From Trissonchulus latispiculum (taxonomy: Eukaryota; Nematoda; Enoplea; Enoplida; Ironidae): a DNA stretch of 64,000 bases. The DNA is taken from positions 1 to 64,000 of the forward strand of contig JASAND010019994.1 in NCBI GenBank assembly GCA_030248195.1. The letters are read 5' to 3'. Positions within the stretch are counted from its first letter, which is position 1, and every line of letters starts with the position of its first letter. Shown here one piece after another: positions 47,403 through 60,238 of the stretch. The notes beneath the pieces are model-generated. The model did no database searches, was not told the origin of the DNA, and saw only the letters and a list, made by a program, of their open reading frames with translations. Both the position numbers and the translations under genes were made by a program.

Positions 47403-50400
47403 TGTAAAAATACTGTACTATATCAATAGCACACTAACGATCTAGAATAGTTGGGAATGAAAAAGTTTACAAATGCTAGTGGTTGCGAATTAAAAAGTTT
47501 TGCGGACAATTTTTAACATTAAGAATTTGTAGTTTTACTTTCTCCAGATATGCTAACTTTGCCTAAAATTTTCTTTCGTAGCTGTTTAATGTATTAACAA
47601 GGAAGCTAATTCCGTAAGCTAAGAATTAGCTAAGCTAATTTGATTTATTCTATTCGCAAGGGGGGCCAAGCGGAACCAAAAATATTTTGTCTTCAATTTT
47701 GTTGAAAAGTTGGACCTAACCTAAAACCCAAACTCAGCACAATGTAGATGAGAGGTCTATTAATTGACTTTTCTTGATAAATTAAAGTCAGTGAGGCCCA
47801 CACGGCTAATTAGATACACAGTTAATGAATGCACTACACTACACTTAATACAAATATATACATATACTAACTATAATCTCAACGCACTTACAGACTCATA
47901 ATTTCAAATTTCGGTTTACTTTTTAACTACTTATTAGTTTTCTCGGCAGCAGTGAGTACGCATTTTTGGTGTAAATTTGGTATGGAACAGGAACAAGGAA
48001 CAGGAAACTTTCACTAAACATAAGCGGGTCGTTTTCCTCCTTGACGAGTCTAAATTGGTTATCATTAGTTAGGGTTGCCTGAATCGTTAATAACTGTTAA
48101 CAAGCTCTTTTTAAGCGGCCGCTAAAGTTACAATTTCTCGATCTGTCCTGTTGAAGTTTGATAAACTGTAATTACATCACAACTTGCGTCAGATGGTTCT
48201 CGTAGATTATTAGCTGCTGGGAATATACAACGAGAGTTAGTGCAGTTTACACTATACGGTAATTAGAAAGTTATTAGCGGTAGATATTTTCCCTAGAGCT
48301 AAAGACTGTAAATGAGTTCGACTTAGCGTCTAACGGAGCCCCATAATTAGATGTGCTGGAAACAGTTTGAATGACAAACTTTGAGGTCAAGCCAGTTTGA
48401 GAAATTGAAAATGGCTCGTATTCCATCCAGGCACAAAAGTGATCTCACGGAGATGCCAAAATTCAAGGGAAGACTTGTAATCTCGTTGAGGCACAATCTG
48501 TCTGACTGAGATGTAATATATCACCACAGACAACAAGTATTATGGCTGTTTTGATGATCAAAGTCAAAAATCAGAATTAATTTTGATGCGATTTTTGATT
48601 TTTGATTCAAAATCAAAAATCAAAATCATTGAAATTTGAAGGTGAATCAAAGGTGATCAGGTTGAATCAAAAATCAGAATTGCAAAATTTTGCACCTGCA
48701 TCAAAAATCAAAATCAAAATGTTTGGTTTTGAGCGAATCAATCTTTTTGATTTTTGATTTTTGATTTTTGATTTTTGATGCAGCGACTTCTTTTCCGGCT
48801 GTGGTTCTCTGCATGCATAACTGGCTAACGTCTTTCTTAACCGCACTGCAATAAACGAGCAAATCTATTGAAACTTGGTTTGCTGATGTTTCTTCAGTTC
48901 TTATATATTTGTACATTTTTTCTTAACGACTGTTCATCGCGGTGACACAGCTACTGTGCTAATGCGGATTTCTGGTGATAAGTCCGTATACGCATCTTGC
49001 ATGTAAAATTTGCAAAAGTTAACCAAATTAGCTCAAATTTTGTATGGATATCTTTAACACATTTATGATTAATCTGCACTAAACGATTTAAATTTTAAAA
49101 TATTTAATTTTTTAAAGTACGTAGTGATTCTTTTTGGAGACATCAAGGTCGAAGGAACCCTTATTACTCATTCACTACTTGGAGTTAAGAAGCCATTATT
49201 ATATCAAAATGCAGCTTAACATTTTGTCTTTTTAATGAATACAGTGAAACCAATTTTGGTTTTTCAAAAAGTTTTTATGGCAAGCAACCAATTTAGAAAG
49301 TAGCGATCGGGGCAACTAAAAAAGGACCGCGGGCTATTGTTGTGTAAAATACGTGGGCTAAGTCGGCAAATGGCAACCCTCTAGCTTGCATAGTAAATGC
49401 TCCACAATCGCTGGAAAAGATTTGGTCATGCTTTTGCAAAAACTGTGTACATTTCTGGGTCGTTGAGTACGAATCTGAAATCCGTTTCTCGATTAAGCTT
49501 CTCGTTTGCTCTCAGCAGACTTATATCTTATATCTTTAGCTTACTGCAAGCTAACCAAAAGCTTAATCAAAAAAACGCATTTAGGAATCCTGCTCAGCGA
49601 CCCGAAAACCCCCATATGCAGCTCTTCAGCAAAACCCGGGACAAAAAGTTTTCGGTCCCCCTTACAAAACATAAAAATTAAATTTTCTTAAATTAAAATT
49701 TTTTAATACTGGTCGATCAGAAATGTGTCAAAATACACCCATACAAAATTTGAGCATATTTGGTTACGTTTTGCAAATTTTACACGCAGGTGTGCGTATA
49801 CGGAATTATCACCGGATTTCTAAATAATTTTAGCAAATGGCAACCGTGTAAACAAAACATTGAAACCGAGTTTTTAAGTTTTTCTCGGGAAAGCTTCAAA
49901 TTTGCTCTAGCGGGTTTCAGGCAATTATGTATGACTTCGAAATTTGTTTTTTCGAAGTTTCGTAAATATTTTCGAAGATTCGTGAACATTTTTCGAAGTT
50001 TCGTGAACACAGTGCAGTTAAGGCTTAAACGTAAAGCTGAAAGCATAGGGTAAAACGGGGTATTAAGGGACAAAAAATCCGGCTAACCAGAATTTCACAG
50101 AAGTCTCTAGTTCTAAACTCTCTAAGTCCCGCCTACCTCCTTCTTTCTTGGACTTGTTTATATCATCTGAATCAGTGATTTCCCCACAGCACAGTGACCT
50201 AAACATATGCTTATTTTATTCACTTGTTCTTGCAAAATAATTTTAAATTTACTTAAAATCGCATTTTTTATGAATTTCGGGTATTTAAGGACAGTACTCA
50301 CTCAGGCTAATAAGGGACAGTTTCGGCAAATAAGGGACATAGGTAATTACGCCTTTCCTAACGGTAGAGTCTATGCAATATGAGCCAACAAATCTTTACT

Positions 50401-50566
50401 TTAAACTGCAAACTGAAACAAAACCGATATATAACAAAACTTGGGATCAAAATTGAGACACGGGTTCAAACCACAAACAAAGAATAAAAAACAACATAAC
50501 CGGTTTGATTGAAAAAACAATACAATTGTACTTCACCAAATGACATTCACTAATTACAATGATGCA
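47403..50566. other. Intergenic with simple motif arrays
   Basis: No gene. Three motif-rich patches: TTTTTGA/TCAAAAA repeats (about 48550-48780), TTCGAAGTTTCGTGAA repeats (about 49935-50010), and AAGGGACA repeats (about 50061-50342). Confidence 0.5.
48550..48780. repeat. TCAAAAA / TTTTTGA array
   Basis: About 20 copies of TCAAAAA in either orientation, mixed on the left and TTTTTGA-only at the right end. Confidence 0.7.
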
Positions 50567-50863
50567 TCAAACATTGCACAAATTGCAAAGAAAACTAATC
50601 TGGACGGAATAACCGCCATATGCAGGCTTTTCGTGCTGCCAGGTTTGGCATAAACTACAGCGTCTCCAAACTAAACCAGTTTTATTCTGTTCATCATAAG
50701 ACCAAGACTTTCCACAACCACAGCATCTGTACTCAGAGGCAGGGGACTCTGCCGCAGCAGTCGCGCTGGCTTTGGACCGGGCTTTTCCCTTTTTCTTTTC
50801 ACCTTTCTGCTGCTTATTTTCCCTTGTTTGGACAGGTCCGGTAACGTGAGCTAAAATAATAAA
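50567..50863 (-). pseudogene. Cys-rich C-terminal exon of the Tigger-like transposase
   Basis: Frame after an acceptor-like TTTTAG: Lys-rich stretch, then CCGCGKSW ... WRRCSLCQTW ... FLCNLC. This is a treble-clef/PHD-like Cys pattern, as found at the tail of some pogo/jerky-type transposases. Same strand as the transposase upstream. The link is inferred from position and strand. Confidence 0.55.
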
Positions 50864-50910
50864 CAACATATTCAAAAAAGTCATGTACCACCAAAGAACA
50901 AAAACTTCGG

Positions 50911-50980
50911 CCCTCCGGTGGGACTCGAACCCACGACATTTCGCGATCTATCAACTTTCTGCCCACTGAGCAACGGAGGC
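50911..50980 (-). repeat. tRNA-like sequence with intact A and B boxes
   Basis: Minus strand starts GCCTCCGTTGCTCAGTGGG. T-arm GTGGG-TTCGAGT-CCCAC is perfect, and acceptor stem pairs 6 of 7. D and anticodon stems do not fold well, so it is a pseudogene or SINE head rather than a clear tRNA gene. Confidence 0.55.
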
Positions 50981-51076
50981 AGATGCAACGGCTCATCAAG
51001 CAATATAGAAGTTCCAGTGTCCATGGTTTTGCACGCTCCACGCAAGCAGAAACATAAGAAAGGAAAGGAGTAAGTC

Positions 51077-51419
51077 AAGAATAGCAAGTGAAAGTTGCAG
51101 TTATCAGCTTCAGGTGCATGCTCTGTTCGCTATCGGGTGACCCCCTCCCCACAAACGTGTACCTAGGGATCCCCAACAAATGTGTAGGCAGTACACGTTT
51201 CTGTGCGCTAACTCGCCATATCTTCACCTGTTAAAACACAACGCCTGCGTGCATCTATCTAGTGTCTACTTCGAGCTTTAGAATGCAAGGATAGCGGGCG
51301 AAGTTGTTCGCAGTGAACACACGTTTGTGGATGGAAAGCCGTTAGCGTTAAGAGCATGTGCCTTGAGCTGATAACAGAGAGCTTGCCTGCTTTCACACTC
51401 TTGTCATTATGTACTCTTG
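51077..51419. mobile_element. 7-bp-duplication MITE family, copy within the Tigger element
   Basis: The right end is intact (ATTATGTACTCTTG at 51419), with GAGAGCTTGCCTGC and GCCGTTAGCG. The left end is shortened (CAAGAATAGC). It supplies the last residues and stop of the adjoining transposase frame. Confidence 0.7.
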
Positions 51420-52886
51420 GTAGCAGTCATTACCGAGATGTTGGATATAATTTCCCTTGTTACCGTGCATAGCAATTTGAACCTTACCAAAATAGGGTCT
51501 TTGCTGCTTTTCCACGATTGCTGTATCTCCTCTATTAAAGATTTCGGGAGCTAGACCATCAAAGATGTTGCCGTCTGGTGACACAGGGCAAACAATCGGC
51601 CCACTACTAAGCTCAGGGCTAATGCAACGATTGCGTCCGAATGAAATTGGGGTTAAGGCTTTCATCGACTCGAGCACAGGTGCAGGCGAAGTAATGGATG
51701 GATTAGAAGATGACTCAAGCACAGCTAAGGAAATGGCGGGATTAGAAGGATTTCCAAATGTTCCTTCTTCGGCAAGTTGCACATGTTGCATGCAGGGCCC
51801 AGAGGACGCAATAGTATGCGCGGTGGCGAAATCAGTGGCAGGAACATCAGGCTCAGTTTGCTGGAAGAATACAGCATTTTCCTGCAAAACAATGCAACAA
51901 GAATTGGGCAGGTCAAGGTTTTGCACCACTTGAAACTCAGATCCACAAGGAAAATTGCTGATCACTTGTTCTACCTCAACTGTCTGAGGAACAGGAACCT
52001 CCGGAACAAGTGAAGACGTGGTGACTTCAGTTGAATGAAGCTCAGCTTCTGACTCAGTCTCGGCAGAACTAGCATTAGCAGAACTAGAACTTGCAGATAG
52101 ATGGTAGTAAGGGTTGAAAATGTCATCAGGCAAAGCGCCAGGATTAAAGGGATGGATCCCAGTAGCACGAAATCCAGAAATCGCGGTTTCACTTTTGCAA
52201 GCATTGTTTCAGGCCTTTGTGAAAAGCGACCCAAAGTCGCTTCGTCCAATGGATTTTCCAGCAGTTTTCCTGCAGAATTCGCGCACTTCTTTTTTCCAGA
52301 AAGATTTTAGCGGCTTATAGACGGACTTATCGAGTGGCTGCAAATGATGAGTTGAATGTTGTGGCAGACACAAAATTTCAATGTTCTTTTCCATGGCATA
52401 CACTATCAACTCGTTGTGGAGGTGAGAACGATGACCATCGATTATTAGATACACTTTCTCTTCAGACGATGGGTTGCAGTGGTTGGCAAAGTGATGAAAC
52501 CATTCTTTGATGATATCCGAATTCACATAGTCAGTATCGCTGCAGGTAATCATGGTTCCAGGAGGGTAATCTTCTGGTCCGACAGCTTTCGCCAAATGTT
52601 GTTGACTTTTTCCTTTATGGACAACCGCAGGAGGAATGAAATGACCGGCGGCATTGCAGGCTCCGATCACCGTCACTGTTTGGCCTCTTTCCTGTGATGC
52701 CAACGTATATACGTTGCGAGACCCTTTCTTAGCCACAACAGCTTTGGTTTCGACAACGGTTTGCAATTCGGTTTCATCCATGTTATATATAGACTCTCCA
52801 AGGTCGCTGAAATCCTTCATCTCCAGTAACTGAATGGAGCGTACTGAACCAGAAGTTAAATCGATCCGGATTAACGGCGAGGGCAC
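51393..52886 (-). pseudogene. Tigger/pogo-type DDE transposase, broken
   Basis: One minus-strand frame runs the whole way except for a TGA at 52209-52211 that replaces a Trp codon in an otherwise intact KA-NNACKSET context. DDE landmarks: YNMDET, IIDGHRSH, QPLDKSVYKP. The N-terminal CENP-B/HTH DNA-binding domains are absent (TAA upstream near 52915). The C-terminal part is Ser/Pro-rich and is cut at 51420 by a MITE. Cut-and-paste transposase by family knowledge; inactive here. Confidence 0.85.
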
Positions 52887-53631
52887 GATTCCGTGACAAA
52901 TTTTCAGGTTTGATTAATTACGAAAATTTCGTAAGCTAAAACAGCATTATAATTTTCAAAAACTTGACTGTGATCTTTTATTTTTGTCATTTTGAAATAA
53001 GACTAAATTTTAACTTCTTTGAAGTTTGTTTGCGTAATCGAAGACTTATATACTACTTAGTAGACAAAAGGAGTAGGCATAATTCCACGAGGCGTAAGTG
53101 AGTAAACACAATTCCACTTTTGAGTTTTGAAGCTGCTGAGCGGCGTCATCAAAAGAGTAGGCACAATTCCACTTGGCACACGTTGAATATTCGACTTTAA
53201 GCATGCAGGCATACTCGAAATAGGCATTAAATTACTATTTTCAGAACTATTTGCATTTTGAGCAACTTTTAACAATTTTAGCATAGCTATTATGTTTAGA
53301 ATCCTTGATATTATGAGTCACACTAGCTACTGGATAGTTCCATATCAAGCACAGTCTAAAGAGAATTCATCCATGGTTTGTTTAACAGTTTATTTGTTCA
53401 GTTTTAGATAACTCATTTTACTAAAGATATAGTTTAGATTTTCTGGAAAGCTACAATTTCATTGACTCCAATTTGATCGGTGATTTGAGGTTACAAAAAC
53501 ATGAATTTGTATTTTTATAAATTAAATTAAATTTATTAAGAATTAGCAGGTAACAAGCTTTCATTTAAAACGCGTACAGAGTTTTAGAAGACGGCCACCT
53601 CCTTCGCTCCCAATAAGCTTTGCTCTACTAA
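52887..53631. other. No gene seen
   Basis: AT-rich. A short repeated phrase (AAGAGTAGGCACAATTCCAC near 53152 and also near 32684) hints at a low-copy repeat. Confidence 0.45.
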
Positions 53632-53636
53632 AGTCT

Positions 53637-55200
53637 GACCAAAAAATCTTGTAATCGAGCTGTGAGCGCTTGTCCTGAGCTAACCTTTGAAGTTAGTCTG
53701 TATAAAGTATATATTTTTAGAAACCTCAGGAGGAGGAGAATCCGGTAAAGTCATCATATCCGGTCTATATCCGGTTACCGGATGCCAAATCGATAAAAAC
53801 CCTTCAGATTCGGAAGGAGAATGCTAATTAATTCATACTCTAGTATATTGGTCCTTGGCCCAAGAAATTTTCCGAAAATCTGGTCACATCCGTCCATGTC
53901 CGGTAACCGGATGTCTAGGTCACAAAAACTGTACAGCAGGATGGGTAGGTCGTACAGTTTTGCTGATTAAATTTTTGGATTCAGCGGGTCAAAATTAGTC
54001 TGTATACAAAATTTTGTCCAATTTGGACCAAAATTGCGTAATTTATGGTCGTATCCGGTTCGAAAAAAACCGGAAAAAAAATCGGTTTTTCCGGTCTGGT
54101 GCTCGGAATCGCTTACAGAAAATGTTAGTTTTTGGCAAAATGAATATTTGGGAGGTTTCTTTCATTTTACCGGTGTCAAATTAATCGAACATCCGGTCGA
54201 TTTCCGGTTCTGAGCTTTGAAATTTGAGATTTCTTGGGCTATTCTCTCAGTATCCGGTTGGTCCGGAAGTCAAATTATTTCATTAAAATGATATTTCATT
54301 TATCCCTAAAAAGCATCAACCTCAAATTACTTCATATCTGCTGTAATTTTTGAATGATAGCGTTTTAAAAGTGGGGTGATTTTGCTTGTTTTGTCTAATT
54401 GTTAAACCGGACATGAGATTTGATCACATGCGTTTAGCTTTGCCGCATGCAATATAAGTTATTTTTGAACCATTTTCAAAACTCTATCATTCAAAAATTA
54501 CAGCAGATATGAAGTAATTTGAGGTTGATGCTTGTTAGGAATAGACGAAATATCATTTTAATGAAATAATTTAACTTCCGGACCAACCGGATACTGAGAT
54601 AATAGCCCATGAAATCTCAAATTTCAAAGCTCAGAACCGAAAATCGGCCGGATATTCGATTACTTTGACACCGGTAAAATGAAAGTAGCATGCCAAATAT
54701 TCATTGTGCCAAAAACTAGCATTTTGTATCCGCGATTCCGAGCACCAGACTGGAAAAACCGATTTTTCCGGTTTTTTCGAACCGGATACGACTATAAATT
54801 ACGCAATTTTGGTCCAAATTGGACAAAATTGCGAATACAGACTAATGTTGACCCTCTGAATCCAAAAATTCAATCAGCGAAACTGTACAACCTATCCACC
54901 TTGCTGTACAGTTTTAGTGACGAGACATCCGGTTACCGGACATGGACCGGATGTGACCAGATTTTCGGAAATGTCTTGGGCCAAGGACCAATATACTAGA
55001 GTATGAATTAATTAGCATTCTCTTTCCGAATCTGAATATCCGATCCGGTAACCGGATATAGATCGGATATGATGGTTTTACCGGATTCTCCTCCTCCTGA
55101 GGTTTCTAATAATATATACTTTGTATAGACTAACTTCAAAGGTTAACTTACGACAGGCGCTCACAGTTCGGTTCCAAGATTTTTTGGTCAGACTTTAGTA
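53637..55200. mobile_element. 1564-bp foldback element with 5-bp duplication
   Basis: Two arms of about 730 bp (TACTAAAGTCTGACC outward) are inverted copies around a spacer near 54370-54475. Duplication TGCTC (53632-53636, 55201-55205). Arms carry repeated CCGGTAACCGGAT and CCGGTTTTTTCGAA motifs. The arms differ by scattered changes, so the insertion is not fresh. Confidence 0.8.
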
Positions 55201-55205
55201 TGCTC

Positions 55206-56050
55206 ATGACGCCCCATTTATGCCTAATTTTTAGTTTTGCTTGCTCTTCTTGGTTAGCTAAATTATTAAACTATTAAATTATTAAATTGATAACTGAATT
55301 ATATGCGATGTCAGTGTGCCGCTGTATTTGTCACTAGATATTATTTCTGAGGAAACTGTCTGATGCAATATTGCAATATTACTACTTTACTAGCAAAAGA
55401 AAATTTCTTCAGTGTCCATAACGTTGCAATCACTAGCCTATTAAGTAGTAATCATATCATTATGTATTCTGATTCATTAAGCAGTTGTACTCAATATCTA
55501 AGAGAAATTGCTCATGCTTGAGATACGAGATTTATATGAAATTACCAATAAAATGCAAAATACAATCATCTCGGAATGGGATTCCGACTGCCAAATAAAA
55601 ACTACGTATGAAAACGTTACATTAGGTTATGGCATATCTTATTGATTTTAGCACACTATTGCTGCTGAAATAAATAGCAATGATTCAGGAGCTCGAGTTA
55701 TTAGAAGTCGTAGATCTACAATATATGATGAATGTAATGATTTTTATTAATGAAGCGACTTTATAAGATCGATATGTTCAATTGTTCTATTTCTATAACC
55801 ATTACCTACCAGATCAGCACTGCACATGGTTATGGCAAATAGATCAAGGCCGATGCAGAAATTGTCTCGCTGCACAGTGGTAAGATGATCGTTAGGCAAA
55901 AGCAGGAAGGCAAATTTAGATACACTTAGTGTCAAAGACTTGGACGCTATTTTGGAATCTGCTTATACAACAAAGCATATGTATTGCATGGCAAAGTTAT
56001 GGTTCAAAACTGACAAGAACTGTTTTATTTTTATATTCCCGATTTCTCAC
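55206..56050. other. No gene; may include the copia 3' LTR
   Basis: The minus-strand reading after the copia RNase H ends in a polypurine-like GGTGGGAGA near 56062, where a 3' LTR would begin. I see no second LTR to confirm it. Confidence 0.35.
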
Positions 56051-57055
56051 AAATCTCCCACCAATGTTACATCTGAGGGAGAGCTTTATTTCTTTAGTCC
56101 AATCAGGTGTAAGATTTTATTGAAGGCAAGTCTTGGCAGTGGCTTGGTCATAATGTCCGCCACCATGTCCTGAGAACCACAGTAATTTAAGACTATAGTC
56201 CCATTAGAAACCTCCTCCCGGATGAAGTGTTTCGATGTGCTTCTATTGAGAGTGGTAGACCGGATTCTTGGACATCGCAATCGCTGCTTGATTATCCTCG
56301 TTGATGGTGTTCGGGGTGAAGTCGATCGCCAGTTCTAGGAATAACTGATGCAGGTAAAGTGCTTCACGAACAGCAGTTCCTAGGGTAAGGTACTCAGCAG
56401 CACTTGTGCTGACGCTGACGCTTTTCTACCTACCGCTGTACCAGCTGATAGCACTCCCACCGAATAAGAAGATGTAACTGCTGGTGGATTTGCGGTCATC
56501 CACATCGCATGCAAAGCCGGCGTCGGCATAGCCAACTGGCTTTCCTTAATCGGGGCAAAATTCCAAGCCGAAATCTGAAATCTAATGTCCCTTTTAAGTA
56601 CTTTAGGATTCTCCGAGCCGCCGTCATGTGTGCTTCTGTGGGTTGGGAACAGTATCTGGCGCACACTCCCACCGAAAACTGGATATCAGGTCGGGTTGTC
56701 AGCGCCAGGAAAAGTAGGCTTCCTATTATCGACTGACATTGTTCCTGATCTGCTGGTTTTGAGCCATCTTTCTTTCGCAGCACGCCATTGGGATCTGCTG
56801 GCGTAGCCACAGACCCACAGTTAGCTTGACCGAATTTTTGGAGAATGTTGTCCAGATATTTTCGTTGGCTCATGCGTAGTGATCCTTCATTTTTCCTTTC
56901 AAATTCAATTCCAAGAATGTAATGCAGTGGTCCCAAGTCATTCATGTTGAATCCACTGGTGAGAAACTTCTTTAGAATTTCCATGCCATCTTGTGTCTCC
57001 GTCGTCAATATCAAGTCATCCACGTAGATCGTGATGAGAGTAAATGGATCCAGGC

Positions 57056-57338
57056 AGAAGAACACAGATGGATCAGATCTGGACTGCTTAAAACCTTTTC
57101 CCTTGAGAAACTCGACCAGCGTTTGGTTCCAGCATCTTCCAGATTGGCGCAGTCCGTATAGGCTCTTCTTTAGACGACAAACCAGATCTTCTTTCCAGAA
57201 GATCACAGATGGATCAAATCTGGACTGGTTAAAAGCTTTTCTCTTGAGAAACTCGACCAGCTTGTGGTTCCAGCATCTTCCAGATTGGCGCAGTCCGTCT
57301 AGGCACTTCTTTAGACGACAAACCAGATCTTCTTTCCC
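57056..57338 (-). repeat. 141-bp tandem duplication within copia RT
   Basis: 57056-57197 and 57198-57338 both encode EDLVCRLKK-x-L-x-GLRQSGRCWN, with about 15 differences. This duplicated RT segment cannot occur in a working enzyme. Confidence 0.85.
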
Positions 57339-57690
57339 AATTATAATGTAGCCGGGGGCTGTTGCATGTAGATTTCTTCCGCCAAATCTCCGTTCAAATA
57401 AGCTGTTGTAACATCCATCTGATGGATTTTTAAATTCTTCTGAACAGCCAACGCCAGGAGTGCACGTAGGGAAGTTGACTTGACTACAGGAGCGAAAGTT
57501 TCCGTAAAGTCCACGCCGTACTTCTGCGAAAAACCTTTCGCTACGAGCCGAGCCTTGTACTTGTCGATCGTACCGTCTGCTTTCTTCTTTATACAGAAAA
57601 CCATTTGCAGCCAACAGCTTGCCGTCCCTTGGGCAACTTGGTTAACTCCCACGTACCCATTTCTGTGAGAGAGTTGAATTCTTTGTTGGC

Positions 57691-57772
57691 TGCTTCTTTC
57701 AAAGATTTTCCGTCAGGTCTCCCAAGTGCTCTGCTTCTTTCAAAGATTTTCCGTCAGGTCTCCCAAGTGCTT
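57691..57772 (-). repeat. 41-bp tandem duplication in copia
   Basis: TGCTTCTTTCAAAGATTTTC repeats at 57691 and 57732 with near identity. Confidence 0.85.
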
Positions 57773-59224
57773 CCGTAATCGTTCTTGGAGATTCCTCGGC
57801 AGCCACAGCATGGCAGAGATGATGAGCTAGCTCTGTACAGGAAAATCGCTGAAATCTAATTCTGTCTCCTGGTGTTCACTTGACATTATTTTACATTATT
57901 GTTACTTGAGAATTTTTCTTCTTGGGCAGTGTCCTCTTCTTCCGATTCTTGTTCACTGTCTCTTTCTTGATCGATGACAACGGATTTTTCTCTTTTCCAC
58001 GGGAATGTTCGTTCATCAAATTACACATCTCGACTAGTAATGGCAACTCTTCGCTCGAGGTCATACAGCTTGCAGCCTTTCACACCGTCCGGGTAACCAA
58101 GGTACACGCACTTGTTTCCTTTGCTGCAAAACTTCTTTCGTTCAGTATCTGGTTTCAGGGCGTAGGCAAGACAGCCGAATGCTGTAATGTGTGCCAAGCT
58201 TGGTTTTCTCCCGGCCCATCGCTCGAAAGGCGTTTTCCCGATCGACGCTAATAGTCGATTCTGAAGATAGACAGCAGTCGTAGCAGCTTCTCCCTGAATT
58301 TCTTCGGCAGGCCAGAGTGTACAAGCATGCAGGTGCTCATAGTTTGAATGATGCCGTTCCACCTCTCGGCAACACCGTTCTGAGCGGGCCAATGGGGAAC
58401 GGTTTTCTGGTGCCGAATTCCTTCTTGCTTCAGATACTGCTCAAACTCTTGGGAGCAGTACTCTCCGCCGTTGTCAGTACGTAGAGCTTATATCTTCTTC
58501 CTAAGCTGGTACTCCACCCGGACTTGGTACTGCTTGAATGCTTGAAAAGCTTCGGGCTTGTTTCGGAGAAAGTAGATCATGCAGCACCTGGAGTAATCAT
58601 CGATGAATGTGATGAAGTATCTTTGGCACCGGGTGTCTGAACCGACATCGGCCCACAAACGTCAGTGTGAACCAGATCGAGCGGCTTTTTGGACTGGCAT
58701 TTCAGAAGCTTGGGATAAGGCTTTCTTTTTAGCTTTCCCTGAACGCATCCTTCACAGACTATATTGGAATCAACTTGACTCCAACTTATTTTCAGTCCTC
58801 GGACGTGTTCTCCAGTGACTAGTAGTTTCATTCGCTGTGGGGAACAGTGACCAAGTCGGTGGTGCCAGACTTTAATATCGGTATTTGCAGTGGCAACCGT
58901 GCTGAGTCCATCTTCCTTCGAGACTTCGCACTTCAGAACGCAACTCTTGTTCTCCTACTCACCGACAGCCAGGGGTTTTCCAAAGGTGCCGAAAAGTGTC
59001 ATCCCATTGCTGTCGAATGTCACTGTGCTCCCACGTGCGTTTGCAGACCGCACGGAGAAAAAGTTATAGGCTAAATCGGGGACATAGAGAACCTCTTCAA
59101 GACGCAACCTGTTGCTTTTACCGCTTACCTTGCAAAGCAACGTCATTTTACCAGCTCCTTCCGCAAGGCAAGCGTGACCGTCTCCCAGAATCACGCGTTG
59201 TGGCTGGCTAAATGCGGTGTAGCT

Positions 59225-60238
59225 TTAAGGTGCTGGTTTCCTTTCGGGTATTTTTGACTCCTACGGCTTTAATCCTTTACGCAAAGGGCTAAAACTTACG
59301 AAATAACCTATTTCCGTGCTCTTTAACATTTTAGGACCAGTCCCGTATTCTTAGGCCAGAACATAAGAAAGTTTGGGTTTTTGGCCTTAAGCTTTCAGTC
59401 GGTAGACAAGACACGGGATTGGTTGGTATGGCTGGAAAGAGGACTCGAAAATGAACATTTTTGCTCTTACAACCTTTGAGCTGTCTCCAGTGGTCAAGTC
59501 AGTATAAGCAAAAAACTGTTTTTAGGGTCAAAGAATGGCCATTTTCGAGGATTCAGTTTTCTCAAAATTACTGCCACATATTTATGACAAAATTGGCTTA
59601 GTTATACTCAATCGATACATCGTCCAAATGCACATTTTATGAATGACTATTAGCCGGACTTTATTGCTTTCAGCTAGAGATTTTACCGAAAAACCATTTT
59701 GGCGAAACAGCGATTATTTTGTTTCGAACATCGATTTCTCAAAAACTACTCGACGGATTCCAGAGATTTTCGGCAGAATCGAAATAAGCACTTCTCCTGA
59801 GGGAAGGTTTTCTTGGTTTGGGCTAAAACTTATTGAGTAGCAAGAAAAGTCAATGCGAAGTTGCGAAATTTCGTGTTACTGTGCATTTGGCCGATTTTCT
59901 CGACCGTTAAGACCTGCTGAGCCAAATCCAAAAAAACGTCCCTCGGCCCATATGTCCTTCATATCGTGGCACAAAAAGAACTTTTGGCCGATTCTTCAGT
60001 TTTGAGAAATCGATGTTCAAAAACTTTTGGTCTATATTCATCCTGTTAGATGTCAGCATGTCAGAAAATTTCTGCTATTTTTTGCTAATTTTGCCAGTTC
60101 TGTAAGTTCATGTGAATCTACAGATAATAAGCTTTAAAACGATGTATAAAGCTCTTTGCAACTCCCGAAATTGCGAAAGTTATAGCGTTTCAAAAAATCA
60201 TCACAAAAGCACTGCACAAAAGGAAACCAGCACCTTAA
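59225..60238. mobile_element. 1014-bp piggyBac-like MITE
   Basis: TTAA followed by GGTGCTGGTTTCCTTT, and its exact inverse before TTAA at 60235-60238. Non-coding. The right 735 bp recurs at 61679-62424. It sits between copia remnant and LINE remnant. Confidence 0.75.

Larger units (their letters stand above)
56052..59224 (-). pseudogene. Ty1/copia retrotransposon pol, decayed
   Basis: Minus strand, in order: protease region (LYVPDLAYNFFSV, about 59085), GAG-pre-integrase and integrase zinc site (CEGCVQGKLKRKPYP, about 58750), integrase C-part (RWAGRKP, FGCLAYALKP, about 58230-58140), reverse transcriptase (QMDVTTAYLNGDL near 57415; YVDD near 57025; LKKSLYGLRQS near 57170), and RNase H (HFIREE ... 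ADIMTKPLP, about 56230-56120). At least four frame changes break it. The gene order IN-RT-RH marks copia. The 5' end stops at the MITE beginning 59225. Confidence 0.9.

Noticed and set aside
50911..50980. Functional tRNA gene
   Set aside because: Acceptor and T arms are good, but the D and anticodon stems do not pair and position 1-70 is G-G.
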